Made by a program: the position numbers and the translations under genes
Shown here: piece after piece, positions 54,227 to 64,000 of the stretch
Layout of the letters: every line of letters starts with the position of its first letter
Position numbering within the stretch: the stretch's first letter is position 1
Notes under the pieces: model-generated
What the model was told of the DNA's origin: nothing
What the model saw: the letters and a program-made list of their open reading frames with translations, nothing else
The model's database searches: none
Source: Thermoanaerobaculia bacterium
Lineage (GTDB): Bacteria > Acidobacteriota > Thermoanaerobaculia > Multivoradales > Multivoraceae
Reading direction: 5' to 3'
Assembly (NCBI GenBank): GCA_022822365.1
Contig: JAJEBV010000022.1
Location: 1-64,000, forward strand
DNA length: 64,000 nucleotides

Positions 54227-55996
54227 CTAGATCGACTTCGGGCCGACCTTTCCGGTCGAGGTGAGGTTCGTGCCCGTCAAGGGGTCGTGCACCGTGATCA
54301 CGTACGAGTGTTCGCGCCTGCGGAGCTGCAGATCGGTCTCGTAGTAGAAGAGCTGGCCCGGCTGCGGTTCCTGTGTACCGGTGATCGGGACCTTCTCGAA
54401 GGACACTTCGGAGCGGTTGCCGCCTTCGTCCATCGCCGTTACCCGAACCTCGACCACGCTCAGCCACTCGCCGTCGACGGGCAGAAGCTGGATCTGGTCG
54501 AGGGGGATCGCCACCTCGACGTTGACCGACATCTTGCGGCGGCCGGCGCGAACCGGCTTGGAGAAGTGCACCTTGAGCGGTAGCGCGTCGGGCGGATCGC
54601 CGAACAGCAGCGCGGCCTTCGCCGTCATGTCGAGCTCGTGGTCGCGCGACATGTCCACGTAGCCCTCGCGTGTACGCGCGTTCAGGTCGGCTCGGCCTGC
54701 CAGCCGTACCTCGATCTGATGGAACCTGTCGTCCTCGCGCCGTCGAGGCTCGAAGCCGAGCCAGTAGTACGAGCGGGTATCCGCCACCACGCTGGCCAGC
54801 GCCACGTCCCGCCGGAAGTTGACGAGCGGCACGCCACCGGTCGAGCCGGCCAGCAGGTGCAGCGTGCTGTGCACGGTGTCTTCCCTTTCGAGCGCACCGG
54901 TAGACACGCCGGCAGGATCGATTGCTGCGTTCGCGCCCAACCCCCTGGAGGCGTCGCCCACGAAGCTCCTCACGGGGCCCGGTACGTCCACCGGGTAGAG
55001 CGAGAAGCCGATCAGGTTCGCCGTCGACACCAGCGGGCCGTAGAGGGCATCCTCGCTCATGATGCGGCGATCCAGCGGCAGGCCGCCCTCGGTCACCTGC
55101 GCTCGCGTGTAGATCGCCACGGACCTGGGCCAGCCGCCGGCAAGCAGCAGCATCACCTTGCGGCCGGGTTGGCCGGAGAACTGGCGCATGGTAGCCATCG
55201 CCGCCAGCACCGAACTCTCCAATTGGTTGGTCAAGCGCTGCCTGTAGGAGTCCTGTGCTCTGGAGAAGAGGGAACTCAGACCCGGTTCCGGAGTAAATGG
55301 CCCTGCCCCGCTTGACAGCCGTCTGGAGGCGTCGCGGTGGACTGCTTCGACATCCGCCCGCACTTGCCGATCCGTATCCGCCAGACTTCGGGCGGTGAGC
55401 TGCTTCATGCCGCGGGTCGGCCGCTCGCGCGCGCGGTCCAGCGCGTTCTCCAGCCGGGTCGACACCCTCGTCCAGCCAGTAAGCGTCTCCGCGCTCTTGC
55501 CGTCGAACGCGACGACGGCCACCCGGTCCACCGGACGCAGCGTCTTGATGTCGTCTCTCAGGCGGTCGAGCACTCTGTTGCGGTCGCGCTCAAGTGAGAA
55601 GAGGTCGTCGATGAAGATCAGGAAGTTCGTGCCGACCGGCGCGTTCGGGTCTACGCTCGGCACTGCGGCCAGGTCACCATCCTGGGCGCCCCGGGCGAGG
55701 CCGTCCTCGACTTCCGTGAAGTAGTCGATCGGCGTTGGCTCGCCGTCGACCAGCAGTTCGAAGTCGGAGACCTCCAGGCCGTGGACGCGGTTGCCGGCCC
55801 GGTCGGTGACGACGACCTCGACGTTCACCACGCGAACGTCGATCGTCTCCGAGAACATCTCCGGGATCTCCACCTCCTGGCCCGGTGCCGGGGCAGCCGC
55901 CCACGCGAAGGCCACGAAGAGCAAAGCGGAGCCGGCCTGACGGCCGGCGCGTCCTGAAGCCGCCTTCGGCGGCGGCGGGTCAGAAGGCCCGCGCAC
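54227..55996 (-). CDS. Secreted VWFA-related (Acidobacterial-type) protein
   Basis: This is a 589-residue exported protein. A hydrophobic signal segment (SALLFVAFAWAAAPAPG) is followed by VVNVEVVVTDRAGNRVHGLE and FELLVDGEPTPIDYF, the opening typical of VWFA-related Acidobacterial proteins. The von Willebrand A-like core has NFLIFIDDLFSLERDR in place of the canonical DxSxS, so metal binding is uncertain. GTG 55996 lies within a short hairpin repeat (copy d), which thus supplies the charged N-terminus. A TTG at 55924 would give a shorter start without positive charges. The function is unknown. Confidence 0.78.
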   Translation of the reverse strand: MRGPSDPPPPKAASGRAGRQAGSALLFVAFAWAAAPAPGQEVEIPEMFSETIDVRVVNVEVVVTDRAGNRVHGLEVSDFELLVDGEPTPIDYFTEVEDGLARGAQDGDLAAVPSVDPNAPVGTNFLIFIDDLFSLERDRNRVLDRLRDDIKTLRPVDRVAVVAFDGKSAETLTGWTRVSTRLENALDRARERPTRGMKQLTARSLADTDRQVRADVEAVHRDASRRLSSGAGPFTPEPGLSSLFSRAQDSYRQRLTNQLESSVLAAMATMRQFSGQPGRKVMLLLAGGWPRSVAIYTRAQVTEGGLPLDRRIMSEDALYGPLVSTANLIGFSLYPVDVPGPVRSFVGDASRGLGANAAIDPAGVSTGALEREDTVHSTLHLLAGSTGGVPLVNFRRDVALASVVADTRSYYWLGFEPRRREDDRFHQIEVRLAGRADLNARTREGYVDMSRDHELDMTAKAALLFGDPPDALPLKVHFSKPVRAGRRKMSVNVEVAIPLDQIQLLPVDGEWLSVVEVRVTAMDEGGNRSEVSFEKVPITGTQEPQPGQLFYYETDLQLRRREHSYVITVHDPLTGTNLTSTGKVGPKSI

Positions 55997-55997
55997 C
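55975..55997 (-). repeat. Short hairpin repeat, copy d (at the VWFA gene start)
   Basis: Read on the minus strand, GGTGCGCGGGCCTTCTGACCCGC matches the family with one imperfect stem pair (GGGCC/GACCC). A GCCGCC-GAAG-GCGGC hairpin follows at about 55957-55973, as in other copies. The GTG start of the VWFA gene lies in it. Confidence 0.65.
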
Positions 55998-56049
55998 GAC
56001 GGCCCGGAGCGTTCGCCTGGTCTTCACGATCGTTGAGGGCGTGCCGTCT

Positions 56050-57104
<1,055 letters not shown>

Positions 57105-57108
<4 letters not shown>

Positions 57109-58982
57109 CTCTGGTTCGACTCTCCGGTCATCCGTTCGATCCGGTGGAGGATTTCGTCCCGCGTGAAGGGCTTGCCTTCGACCTTCGAGTAGGTCTCGAT
57201 GTCCTTCAGGTAGCGGGCCCGCAGCAGCAGGGCAAGTTGACCCAGGTTCATCTCCGGCACGAGGACGCGCTCGAAGCGGTCGAGCACGTCGCCCAGGTTG
57301 CGGGGGAAGGGGTTGATGTGCCACAGGTGGGCGCGGCTGACCGTGAGGCCGTCGGCCCGGGCCTGGTTCACGGCGCCGGTGATCGCGCCCAGGGTGCTGC
57401 CCCAGCCGAGCACGAGGAGCTTGCCGCTCTGCGGCCCTTCCACCTCCAGGTCGGGGATGTCGTTCACGATCCGGGCCACCTTCTCGGCGCGCAAACGCAC
57501 CATGTGGTCGTGGTTCTCCGGCTCGTAGTTCACGTTGCCGGTGACGTCCTCCTTCTCGAGCCCGCCGATCCGGTGCTCGAGGCCGGGCGTGCCGGGGATG
57601 GCCCACGGCCGGGCGAGCGTCTGCTCGTCGCGCATGTAGGGCATGAAGCCCTCGGCGTTCTGGTGGAAGTCGACCCGGAGATCGGGAAGCTCCTCGACCT
57701 GGGGGATGCGCCACGGCTCGGCGCCGTTCGCGATGTAGCCGTCGGAGAGCAGGATGACGGGCGTCATGTAGGCCGTCGCCATGCGAACCGCCTCGAGCGC
57801 GGTGTCGAAGCAGTTGGCGGGCGAGGACGCGGCGATCACCGGCACCGGCGACTCGTTGTTCCGGCCGAACATGACCTGCAGCAGGTCCGCCTGCTCGGTC
57901 TTCGTGGGCAGTCCGGTCGAGGGTCCGCCGCGCTGGATGTCGCAGATGACGAGCGGCAGCTCGACCATGACCGCCAGGTTGATCCCCTCGGCCTTGAGCG
58001 CGATCCCGGGACCACTCGAGCAACTGACGCCGAGGTTGCCGCCGAAGGACGCGCCGATGGCGGCGCAGACGGCGGCGATCTCGTCCTCCGCCTGGTAGGT
58101 GGTGACGCCGAAGTGCTTGTAGGTCGCCAGTTCGTGGAGCACGTCGCTGGCGGGAGTGATCGGATAGGCGCCGAGGAACAGGGGCAGGCCGCTGCGACGG
58201 CTGGCCGCGACCAGGCCGATGGCGAGCGCCGAGTTGCCGTGGATGCTGCGGTAGGTGCCGGGCTCGAGCTTGGCCGGCTCCACGTCGTACCGCACCTGGA
58301 AGGCGTCGGTGATGTCGCAGAAGTTCCAGCCCGCCTTCATCACCTTGACGTTGGCCTCGGCGATCTCGGGCCGGCGCCGGAACTTGACCCGCAGCCAGTC
58401 GATCGTCGGTTCGAGGGGCCGGCTGAACAGCCAGTAGATCATCCCCAGGGCAAGGAAGTTCTTGCAGCGGTCCTTGGAACGGACGTCGAGCTCGCTCTCC
58501 TCCAGTGCCCGCCGGGTCATCGTCGTCAGGGCGACCCGGTACAGCCGGAAGGCGTTCAGGGTGTCGTCCTCGAGCGGGTTCGACTCGTAGCCGGCCCGCT
58601 TCAGGTTGCGCGGCGTGAACTCGTCCGTGTTGACGATGATCACGCCGTTGTCGCGCAGGTCGCGGAGGTTCGCCTTGAGCGCCGCCGGGTTCATCGCGAC
58701 GAGCACGTCCGGCGCGTCGCCGGGCGTGTGGATGTCGTGGTCGGCGATGCGGACCTGGAACGCGGAGACGCCCGGCAGCGTCCCCGCCGGCGCCCGGATC
58801 TCGGCCGGGAAGTCGGGCAGCGTCGAGAGGTCGTTGCCGATCAGCGCCGACGTGTTCGTGAACTGCGTTCCCGTGAGCTGCATGCCGTCGCCGGAGTCGC
58901 CGGCGAAGCGGATGACGACATCGGAGACGGTTGCTTCAGCGGCTTTGCCGGCATCCGTCTGCCCTGCGATCGGGAGGGTCAT
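57105..58982 (-). CDS. korA: 2-oxoacid:ferredoxin oxidoreductase, gamma-alpha fusion
   Basis: This is a 625-residue fusion of gamma (about 1-210; VIRFAGDSGDGMQLTGTQFT) and alpha (about 240-610; FLGAYPITPASDVLHELATY). SSGPGIALKAEGINLAVMVE and GGPSTGLPTKTEQADLLQVM follow. No ferredoxin-like delta domain is present, so clusters are limited to the beta subunit, as in two-subunit KorAB. It serves the TCA cycle or its reductive reversal. ATG 58982 follows AGGA. Confidence 0.93.
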
Positions 58983-59121
58983 GGTGGTTCCTGGGATGTG
59001 GCAGCCGGACGCTATCGGGGGCGAAACTCTGCCCGCCGCCGCGCCAGCGGGCTCCGTCCGCGGGACAGTCTGGTGGCAGATAGTACCATGACGCTGCCCC
59101 GCGCATCGGCGAGAACCTCAG

Positions 59122-61224
59122 GTGCCCAGTCGCGAGAAAGAAGCGAGCCGAAGCAGGCCATGGCGGCGAGTCGTCTGGCTGTCTGCGGCCGCTCTCACGC
59201 TGGCGCTCTCGATCGTCACGGTGTCGCTGGATGCGCCTCTGGCGCTCGACTTGCTCGCGTGGACCCTGATCACCGTCATCGGGGGTGTGGTGGGTTGGGC
59301 GCTCTTCGTCTGGCTGCAGCGCCGGTTGCTGTGGCGGGTGGGCCGGCGACTCGCTTTCAGCTACATGCTGCTGGGCCTGCTGCCGTTCCTGCTCAGCCTG
59401 GTGCTGGTCATGGTCGCCGCCTACCTGCTGTCCGGCTCCTTTCTGGGCCATCTCTACCGCGACGCTGCGATCGGTCTCCACGAGGAGCTCGAGGCGGTGT
59501 CCGGCTTCCTTCTCCAGCCTCTCGAGATGGGGCTGCTGGATCCCTCCGCCCTGCCTGCCGCGCAGGGCGGCGCCGCGCTGGCGTACTACCAGGGAGGCGC
59601 CCTCGCGGGCGGGGATCCGAGGGCGCCCGCGTCCTATCCGGCGTGGCTGGAGACGGACGGGGCGACGGACGGGCAGCGGCGCCGGAGCAGGGTTCCGCCG
59701 CTGGTCGTCCTGCCCGACGGTTCGGCCACCCTGGCAGCAGTGTTTCGCCGGGGGACCGCGGCGGTCATTGCTTTCTACGACCCGGCGGCCGGTGGGCCGC
59801 TGGAGCGGGAGCTGAGCCGCCGAAGCGACGTCTGGACGCAGCTCCGCGGCCCGGGCGAGACGGGCGGCACGGGTTGGACGGTCCAGATCCCCGGCGGCGC
59901 GCAGTTCGTCCTGCAGCCCCTGGCGCGGACTCAGGGAAGCGCGGAGCGCGAGGAGTTCTTCGAGTCCCTGAACGCCAGTTTTCCCTTGAGCATCGTCGGC
60001 GTCGAGATGGCCGGACCGCTCCATGCGTTCGCCGACGGCGCGCCGGTCTCGCCACCGGTCCCGGTGTCGCTCGCGGCGACCCAGCGAATCGTCTTCCGCC
60101 ACCTCTTCTCGCCCTCGAGCCAGGTGGACACGCTGGGCTGGATCTTCTTCATCATTCCCTCCTTCCTGCTCTTCGACGTCTTCGTCGCGGCGACGATCAT
60201 GGCCATGTTCATGATCCTGGGGCTCAGCCGTGCCGTGAACCGGTTGAGCGCGGCCACCGGGGCCGTGCAGGCGGGAGACTTCTCGGCCCGCATTCCGGTG
60301 CGGCGCAGGGATCAGCTCGGCGCTCTCCAGCGATCGTTCAACGAGATGGCGGCGGGCCTCGAACGCCTTATCGCCGAGCGCACGGCCCGGCGGGCCCTGG
60401 AGCGGGAACTCGAGTTCGCCCGCGAGGTCCAGAAGAACCTGATTCCGGGCCAGGGACTGCAGGTGGAGGGGGTCGAGTTCGCCACCTTCTTCGAGCCGTC
60501 GGCGGCGATCGGCGGCGACTACTTCGACATCCTCGAGCTTCCCGGTGAATGGGAAGGCGACAGCGGCCGGCTCGGCGTGGTCATCGCGGACGTGGCCGGG
60601 CACGGTCTCTCGGCCGGCCTCCGCATGGCGATGCTCAAGGCCGGCCTGTTGACCCTGGTGGGGGAGGGCAAGCCGGCGCGGCAACTACTTCCCGCTCTGG
60701 ACGGGCTGGTGCGCAAGGCGAGCAGCCGCAGCGAGGAACGTGCTTCCGCGGCGCCCGGTGACCGCGACCGTGTGTTCGTCACGGCGAGTCTCTCCCTGAT
60801 CGACGTCTCGACCGGCGTGGTCGAACTGACGAACGCCGGCCATCCTCCCGCCTACCTGCTGCGGAACGGCGAGATCGAGGAGATTCTGCTTGCCGGCTCT
60901 CCGCTCGGCGCGCTCGGCGCGGACTACGGCTTCCGGCGGTTCGAGCTCGAGCCCGGCGACGTCATGGTCTGGCTCTCGGACGGCTTCATCGAGGCCGCGG
61001 ACAAAGGCGGCGAGGTCTTTGGCTACGAGCGCACGATCGACTCGCTCAAGGGCTCGGCCGACAGCGCCATGGAGGTGCGGGACCGGATTCTCGGGGACAT
61101 CCGCAGCTACACCGAAGGCGTGGGCGCCGAGGACGATCTCACCCTGGTCGTGATGCGCTACCAGCCGGAGGCGGCGACCTCCGAGACGCCGGCCGACGAG
61201 CTGCTGCGGGCGGCCGGCGGCTGA
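59122..61224 (+). CDS. Membrane PP2C-type (SpoIIE/RsbU) serine phosphatase with HAMP
   Basis: This is a 700-residue sensor phosphatase. Membrane helices lie at about 17-37, 42-65 and 76-104. A periplasmic sensing region (about 105-335) precedes another helix (IFFIIPSFLLFDVFVAATIM). A HAMP domain follows (about 370-425) and then a short coiled coil EREVQKNL-like. The catalytic SpoIIE domain (about 440-690) has GGDYFDI, VIADVAGHGLSAGLRMAM and TNAGHPPAYLLRNGEI. Such proteins control anti-sigma factor antagonists. GTG 59122 was chosen; TACCAT at 59084 is a candidate -10. Confidence 0.88.
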   Translation: MPSREKEASRSRPWRRVVWLSAAALTLALSIVTVSLDAPLALDLLAWTLITVIGGVVGWALFVWLQRRLLWRVGRRLAFSYMLLGLLPFLLSLVLVMVAAYLLSGSFLGHLYRDAAIGLHEELEAVSGFLLQPLEMGLLDPSALPAAQGGAALAYYQGGALAGGDPRAPASYPAWLETDGATDGQRRRSRVPPLVVLPDGSATLAAVFRRGTAAVIAFYDPAAGGPLERELSRRSDVWTQLRGPGETGGTGWTVQIPGGAQFVLQPLARTQGSAEREEFFESLNASFPLSIVGVEMAGPLHAFADGAPVSPPVPVSLAATQRIVFRHLFSPSSQVDTLGWIFFIIPSFLLFDVFVAATIMAMFMILGLSRAVNRLSAATGAVQAGDFSARIPVRRRDQLGALQRSFNEMAAGLERLIAERTARRALERELEFAREVQKNLIPGQGLQVEGVEFATFFEPSAAIGGDYFDILELPGEWEGDSGRLGVVIADVAGHGLSAGLRMAMLKAGLLTLVGEGKPARQLLPALDGLVRKASSRSEERASAAPGDRDRVFVTASLSLIDVSTGVVELTNAGHPPAYLLRNGEIEEILLAGSPLGALGADYGFRRFELEPGDVMVWLSDGFIEAADKGGEVFGYERTIDSLKGSADSAMEVRDRILGDIRSYTEGVGAEDDLTLVVMRYQPEAATSETPADELLRAAGG

Positions 61225-61235
61225 GGAGAAGAAGG

Positions 61236-61928
61236 GTGCGCCCCGTCCTCCGGGTCGCCCTGGCGGCCACGGTTCTGCTGGCCGGCGCGGCGGCGGCCGG
61301 CGCCGAACTCGCGATTCTGACGAACGGCCACCGCTACAAGGTGACCGACTGGGAACTTCAGGACCGTGACCAGGCCGTGGGCGCGGAGCGGATCCGCCTG
61401 AGCCTGGAGGGCGGCGGGACGGTGACCCTGCCGCTGATGCAGGTCGAGCGCATCGTCGATGACGAGATCGTCGAGGAGCCTCCGCCGGAACCTCCCGCTG
61501 AACCCGGGTTCAGGTTCGACTACCTGCCCGGGCAGACGGCGCCGGCCACGCCCTACGGCGAGCTCTTCCTCCAGGTCGGCCGCGAGCACGAACTGAATCC
61601 CGATCTTCTGGCGGCCATGGCGAGGGCCGAGTCGAACTACGACGCGGGCGCCGTGTCCAGCAAGGGCGCCCGGGGCCTGCTCCAGTTGATGCCGGCGACC
61701 GCCGAACGGTTCGGCGTGTCGCCGCGTGAACTCCACGACCCGGCCCGGAACGTCCTCGCGGCGGCCCGCTACCTGACCTGGCTTCGCCGTCGCTTCGAGG
61801 ACGATCTGCCGCGCGTCCTCGCCGGCTACAACGCCGGTGAAGGCGCCGTCGACGCCCATGACGGCGTTCCGCCCTACCGCGAAACCGTGACCTTCATCGG
61901 CCGCGTCTACGGCTTCCTCGGCCTATAG
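61236..61928 (+). CDS. Exported lytic transglycosylase (SLT domain)
   Basis: This is a 230-residue protein with a signal peptide (about 1-23). A small N-terminal domain (ILTNGHRYKVTDWELQD) may be DUF4124 or SH3-like. A Pro-rich linker leads to an SLT domain (about 105-225). Its catalytic Glu is in MARAESNYDAGAVSSKGARG, followed by LLQLMPATAERFGV and VLAGYNAGEGAVDAHDGVPP. It cleaves glycan strands non-hydrolytically. GTG 61236 follows GAGGAGAAGAAGG and lies 11 nt after the phosphatase. Confidence 0.9.
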   Translation: MRPVLRVALAATVLLAGAAAAGAELAILTNGHRYKVTDWELQDRDQAVGAERIRLSLEGGGTVTLPLMQVERIVDDEIVEEPPPEPPAEPGFRFDYLPGQTAPATPYGELFLQVGREHELNPDLLAAMARAESNYDAGAVSSKGARGLLQLMPATAERFGVSPRELHDPARNVLAAARYLTWLRRRFEDDLPRVLAGYNAGEGAVDAHDGVPPYRETVTFIGRVYGFLGL

Positions 61929-61929
61929 C

Positions 61930-61980
61930 TGGGTGCGCCGGCGCCCTCGCCGGCAGTAGCCGCGGGTCTTCTGACCCGCG
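61930..61980 (+). repeat. Short hairpin repeat, copy e (with extra hairpin)
   Basis: CTGGGTGCG is followed by an inserted GCCGGCGCCCTCGCCGGC hairpin and then GCGGGTC-TTCT-GACCCGC. About 10 nt later comes CGCGAAGCGGCGAGCCCGA, also present after copy f. It lies between the convergent transglycosylase and xerD genes. The rest of the interval to 62045 has no other signal. Confidence 0.65.
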
Positions 61981-62045
61981 GAAGAGATGGTCGCGAAGCG
62001 GCGAGCCCGAACCGGACATCCGTGAGCGTTGCCTGCTCCGTGCCC

Positions 62046-62972
62046 TCACCGTGCCCGCGGGTGGTACTGGTCGTACAGAGTCCGCAGGCGGTGTTCGTGG
62101 ATGTGCGTGTAGATCTGCGTCGTCGTGATGTTCGCGTGTCCGAGCATGACCTGGACGGCCCTCAGGTCGGCGCCATGCTCCAGCAGGTGTGTGGCGAAGC
62201 TGTGGCGCAGCACGTGGGGGGACAGGTCGGGGATGCCGGCGGCCCGCCCGTAGTTCCTGAGCAGCTTCCAGAAGCCCTGCCGGGTCAGTCCGCTGCCGCG
62301 ATAGCTGACGAAGACGACACCGTGGCGGCCCTTCGCCATCGCTGGCCGCACCTCCTTCAGGTAGCGCTGGAGCCAGGTCTCGGCCGACTCGCCCACCGGC
62401 ACGACCCGTTCCTTGGCCCCCTTGCCGAACGCGATCAGGAAGCCGGCCTCGAGTTGGAGCTGGCTTCGTTCGAGGCCGACCATCTCGCTGACGCGGAGCC
62501 CCGTTGCGTAGAGCAGCTCGATCATCGCCCGGTCCCTTACTCCTGGCGCCCGGCTGGTGTCCGGGGCGCGCAGCAGTGCCTCGACCTGCTCCTCCCGTAG
62601 CACCTTGGGCAAGCGTCGCGGCAGGCGCGGCGGGTACAGGTTGACCGCCGGGTTGTCGTCGCGGTCGCCCTCGTTCACCAGGAAGGCGTAGAACCGGCGC
62701 ATCGAGACCAGGGCGCGGCTGACCGAGCGGGGCGACAGCCCGTCCCGGCGCAGGCACCGCAGGTGCTGGCCGAGCTGGTCGACGGACGCCGTCAACAGGT
62801 CGCCGCCGGCGTCCTCCAGGTTGCCAGCCAGCCGGAAGAGGTCGCGACGGTAGGCGTCGACCGTGTGCTGCGAGAGGCCGCGTTCCACCAGGAGCCCGTC
62901 CAGATAGCGGTCGAGTGTCCGTTCACTCTCGGACACCCTGGCGGGCCTGCTCAGCGTGTTCGTAGCGGCCAT
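62046..62972 (-). CDS. xerD: Site-specific tyrosine recombinase XerD
   Basis: This is a 308-residue recombinase resolving chromosome dimers at dif with XerC. The N-terminal SAM-like domain (about 15-100) has GLSQHTVDAYRRDLFRL. The catalytic domain has Arg in LYATGLRVSEMVGLERSQL, Lys in FGKGAKERVVPVG and HVLRHSFATHLLEHGADLRA. It ends with GHANITTTQIYTHI carrying the Tyr nucleophile. ATG 62972 was chosen; longer starts run toward the short hairpin repeat. No dif-like site was found in the window. Confidence 0.93.
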   Translation of the reverse strand: MAATNTLSRPARVSESERTLDRYLDGLLVERGLSQHTVDAYRRDLFRLAGNLEDAGGDLLTASVDQLGQHLRCLRRDGLSPRSVSRALVSMRRFYAFLVNEGDRDDNPAVNLYPPRLPRRLPKVLREEQVEALLRAPDTSRAPGVRDRAMIELLYATGLRVSEMVGLERSQLQLEAGFLIAFGKGAKERVVPVGESAETWLQRYLKEVRPAMAKGRHGVVFVSYRGSGLTRQGFWKLLRNYGRAAGIPDLSPHVLRHSFATHLLEHGADLRAVQVMLGHANITTTQIYTHIHEHRLRTLYDQYHPRAR

Positions 62973-63005
62973 TCCTATAGCCAGCAATCTATCAGTCGCC
63001 AACCA

Positions 63006-63031
63006 CTGGGTGCGCGGGTCTTCTGACCCGC
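63006..63031 (+). repeat. Short hairpin repeat, copy f
   Basis: CTGGGTGCGC with GCGGGTC-TTCT-GACCCGC is identical to copies a and c. About 10 nt later GCCGCGAAGCGGCGAGCCCGA follows, shared with copy e. It lies between the divergent xerD and M28 genes. Confidence 0.75.
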
Positions 63032-63076
63032 ATCGAGCGCGATGCCGCGAAGCGGCGAGCCCGAGTCGCGCCGCGC

Positions 63077-63082
63077 TACGAT
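63077..63082 (+). promoter_or_regulatory. -10-like TACGAT box before the M28 peptidase
   Basis: TACGAT lies 6 nt before ATG 63089, with no Shine-Dalgarno between, as for the other leaderless-type starts. Confidence 0.35.
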
Positions 63083-63088
63083 GCCCCG

Positions 63089-64000
63089 ATGATAAAGCGC
63101 ACGATCGCTGCAGCCCTTTGTTCGCTCTCCCTTCTTTGCCTCGCCGCCTGCGGACAACCCGCTCCCGATACCGCGACCCAGCTCGCCACCTGGATTGCCG
63201 ACCTCTCCGACGACGCGATGGAAGGCCGTGGTCCCGGTACCGCCGGCGACGTCATGGCGCGGCAGTACATAGCCGACGTGATGGCCGACATGGGCCTCGA
63301 GCCTGCCGCGGCCGACGGCAGTTGGGAGCAGCCGTTCGACATCGTCGGCATCGACGCTGCCGTGCCCGAAACGTGGACCTTCCGTTCCGGCGGCGGCGAC
63401 AGCGTCGACTTCGCCTTCTGGGACGAGTTCATCGCGCACAGCGGCGTGCAGTCCGAGCAGGCCGCGATCGAAGACGCCGACGTCGTGTTCGTCGGTTACG
63501 GCATCCAGGCGCCCGAGTACGGCTGGGACGACTACGGCGACGCCGACCTCACCGGCAAGGTGCTCGTCATGCTGAACAACGACCCGGACTGGGATCCGGA
63601 CCTGTTCGAGGGCAACCGCCGCCTCTACTACGGCCGCTGGACTTACAAGTACGAGAGCGCGGCGGCGCAGGGCGCGGCCGGCGCGATCATCATCCACACG
63701 ACGCCGTCGGCGGGGTATGGATTCAACGTGGTCCAGACGTCCTGGACGGGTCCGCAGTTCGAGCTGCCCGACGAGGGCGAGCCGCGCACCCAGATCAACG
63801 CCTGGCTGACGGAGGAGGCGTCCCGGCGCCTGTTCGAGCTGGCCGGCGTCGACTACGACGAGACCCTGGAGTCGGCCCGCAGCGCCGACTTCACGCCGGT
63901 GCCGCTCGGTCTGTCCACCAGTCTTTCGCTCACCAACACGGTGATGAGCGAGCAGACGGCCAACGTGCTCGGCGCCCTGCCGGGCAGCGACCCGGAACTG
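63089..64000 (+). CDS. M28-family peptidase lipoprotein, N-terminal part
   Basis: The gene runs off the window after 304 codons. MIKRTIAAALCSLSLLCLAA followed by Cys is a lipoprotein signal peptide with lipobox LAAC. DLSDDAMEGRGPGTAGDVMA and the following IADVMADMGLEPA are typical openings of M28 aminopeptidases. ADVVFVGYGIQAPEYGWDDY then marks an inserted PA domain (AAAQGAAGAIIIHTTPSAGY). The zinc-binding catalytic region would lie beyond 64000. It is probably an outer-membrane or periplasmic aminopeptidase. Confidence 0.88.
   Translation, partial: MIKRTIAAALCSLSLLCLAACGQPAPDTATQLATWIADLSDDAMEGRGPGTAGDVMARQYIADVMADMGLEPAAADGSWEQPFDIVGIDAAVPETWTFRSGGGDSVDFAFWDEFIAHSGVQSEQAAIEDADVVFVGYGIQAPEYGWDDYGDADLTGKVLVMLNNDPDWDPDLFEGNRRLYYGRWTYKYESAAAQGAAGAIIIHTTPSAGYGFNVVQTSWTGPQFELPDEGEPRTQINAWLTEEASRRLFELAGVDYDETLESARSADFTPVPLGLSTSLSLTNTVMSEQTANVLGALPGSDPEL

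Noticed and set aside
57144..60548. A 1134-codon plus-strand open frame across korA and the phosphatase start
   Set aside because: It is antisense to korAB and then out of frame with the phosphatase. The composition is low-complexity and no motif was recognised.

Overview
The window is about 64 kb of GC-rich bacterial chromosome with dense, mostly operonic genes. The most likely source is a member of the Acidobacteriota. Support is indirect: a secreted protein of the VWFA-related Acidobacterial type, a paralogous EF-G-like GTPase, a very long Gre-factor fusion, a fused 2-oxoacid:ferredoxin oxidoreductase and high GC. No rRNA or universal-marker phylogeny could be run, so the phylum is an inference.

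Region 1 (1-13862, + strand) is the end of tuf followed by the S10-spc-alpha ribosomal protein cluster through rplQ, with secY, adk, infA and rpoA. Genes usually found here are missing: rpsN (S14) between rplE and rpsH, map between adk and infA, and rpsD (S4) between rpsK and rpoA. Region 2 (13863-18053) is a small accessory island: a frameshifted NucS/DUF91-like nuclease and a BsuBI/PstI-type restriction-modification pair. It is bracketed by two inverted copies of a roughly 170-bp long-armed palindromic element. Region 3 (18054-29464, mostly - strand) holds an EF-G-like GTPase, a paired M16 protease operon, lexA on the opposite strand, an operon of gatC, gatA and a cell-wall amidase, and the Gre fusion. 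Region 4 (29635-42509) carries a RodZ-like protein, tRNA-Pro(CGG), NfeD, slipin, a SPOR protein, lnt, prfB with its +1 programmed frameshift, a glycosyltransferase and membrane protein, a degenerate Nudix protein, class I aldolase and a patatin. Region 5 (42547-49483) has a FitAB/VapBC-type toxin-antitoxin pair, lipB-lipA, proline dehydrogenase, proC, recN and tsaC. Region 6 (49526-64000) has an S55 peptidase, a beta-propeller protein, coaD, the VWFA protein, korAB, a PP2C phosphatase, a lytic transglycosylase, xerD and the start of an M28 peptidase lipoprotein.

Most genes are housekeeping: translation, protein export, envelope maintenance, lipoylation, proline metabolism and recombination. 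Neighbouring genes often overlap by 1-8 nt (ATGA, GTGA or TGATG), which points to translational coupling.

The most unusual material lies outside the proteins. (i) Three long-armed palindromic elements (13891-14062, 17791-17959, 48600-48778) have 32-36 bp arms that differ between copies yet stay self-complementary. All three point the same way as the gene just upstream. (ii) A second family of short hairpin repeats has six copies, one inside a coding region and one supplying the start of a gene. (iii) At least nine genes have a TANNNT box 6-9 nt before the start codon, mostly without a Shine-Dalgarno sequence, a signature of leaderless transcripts.
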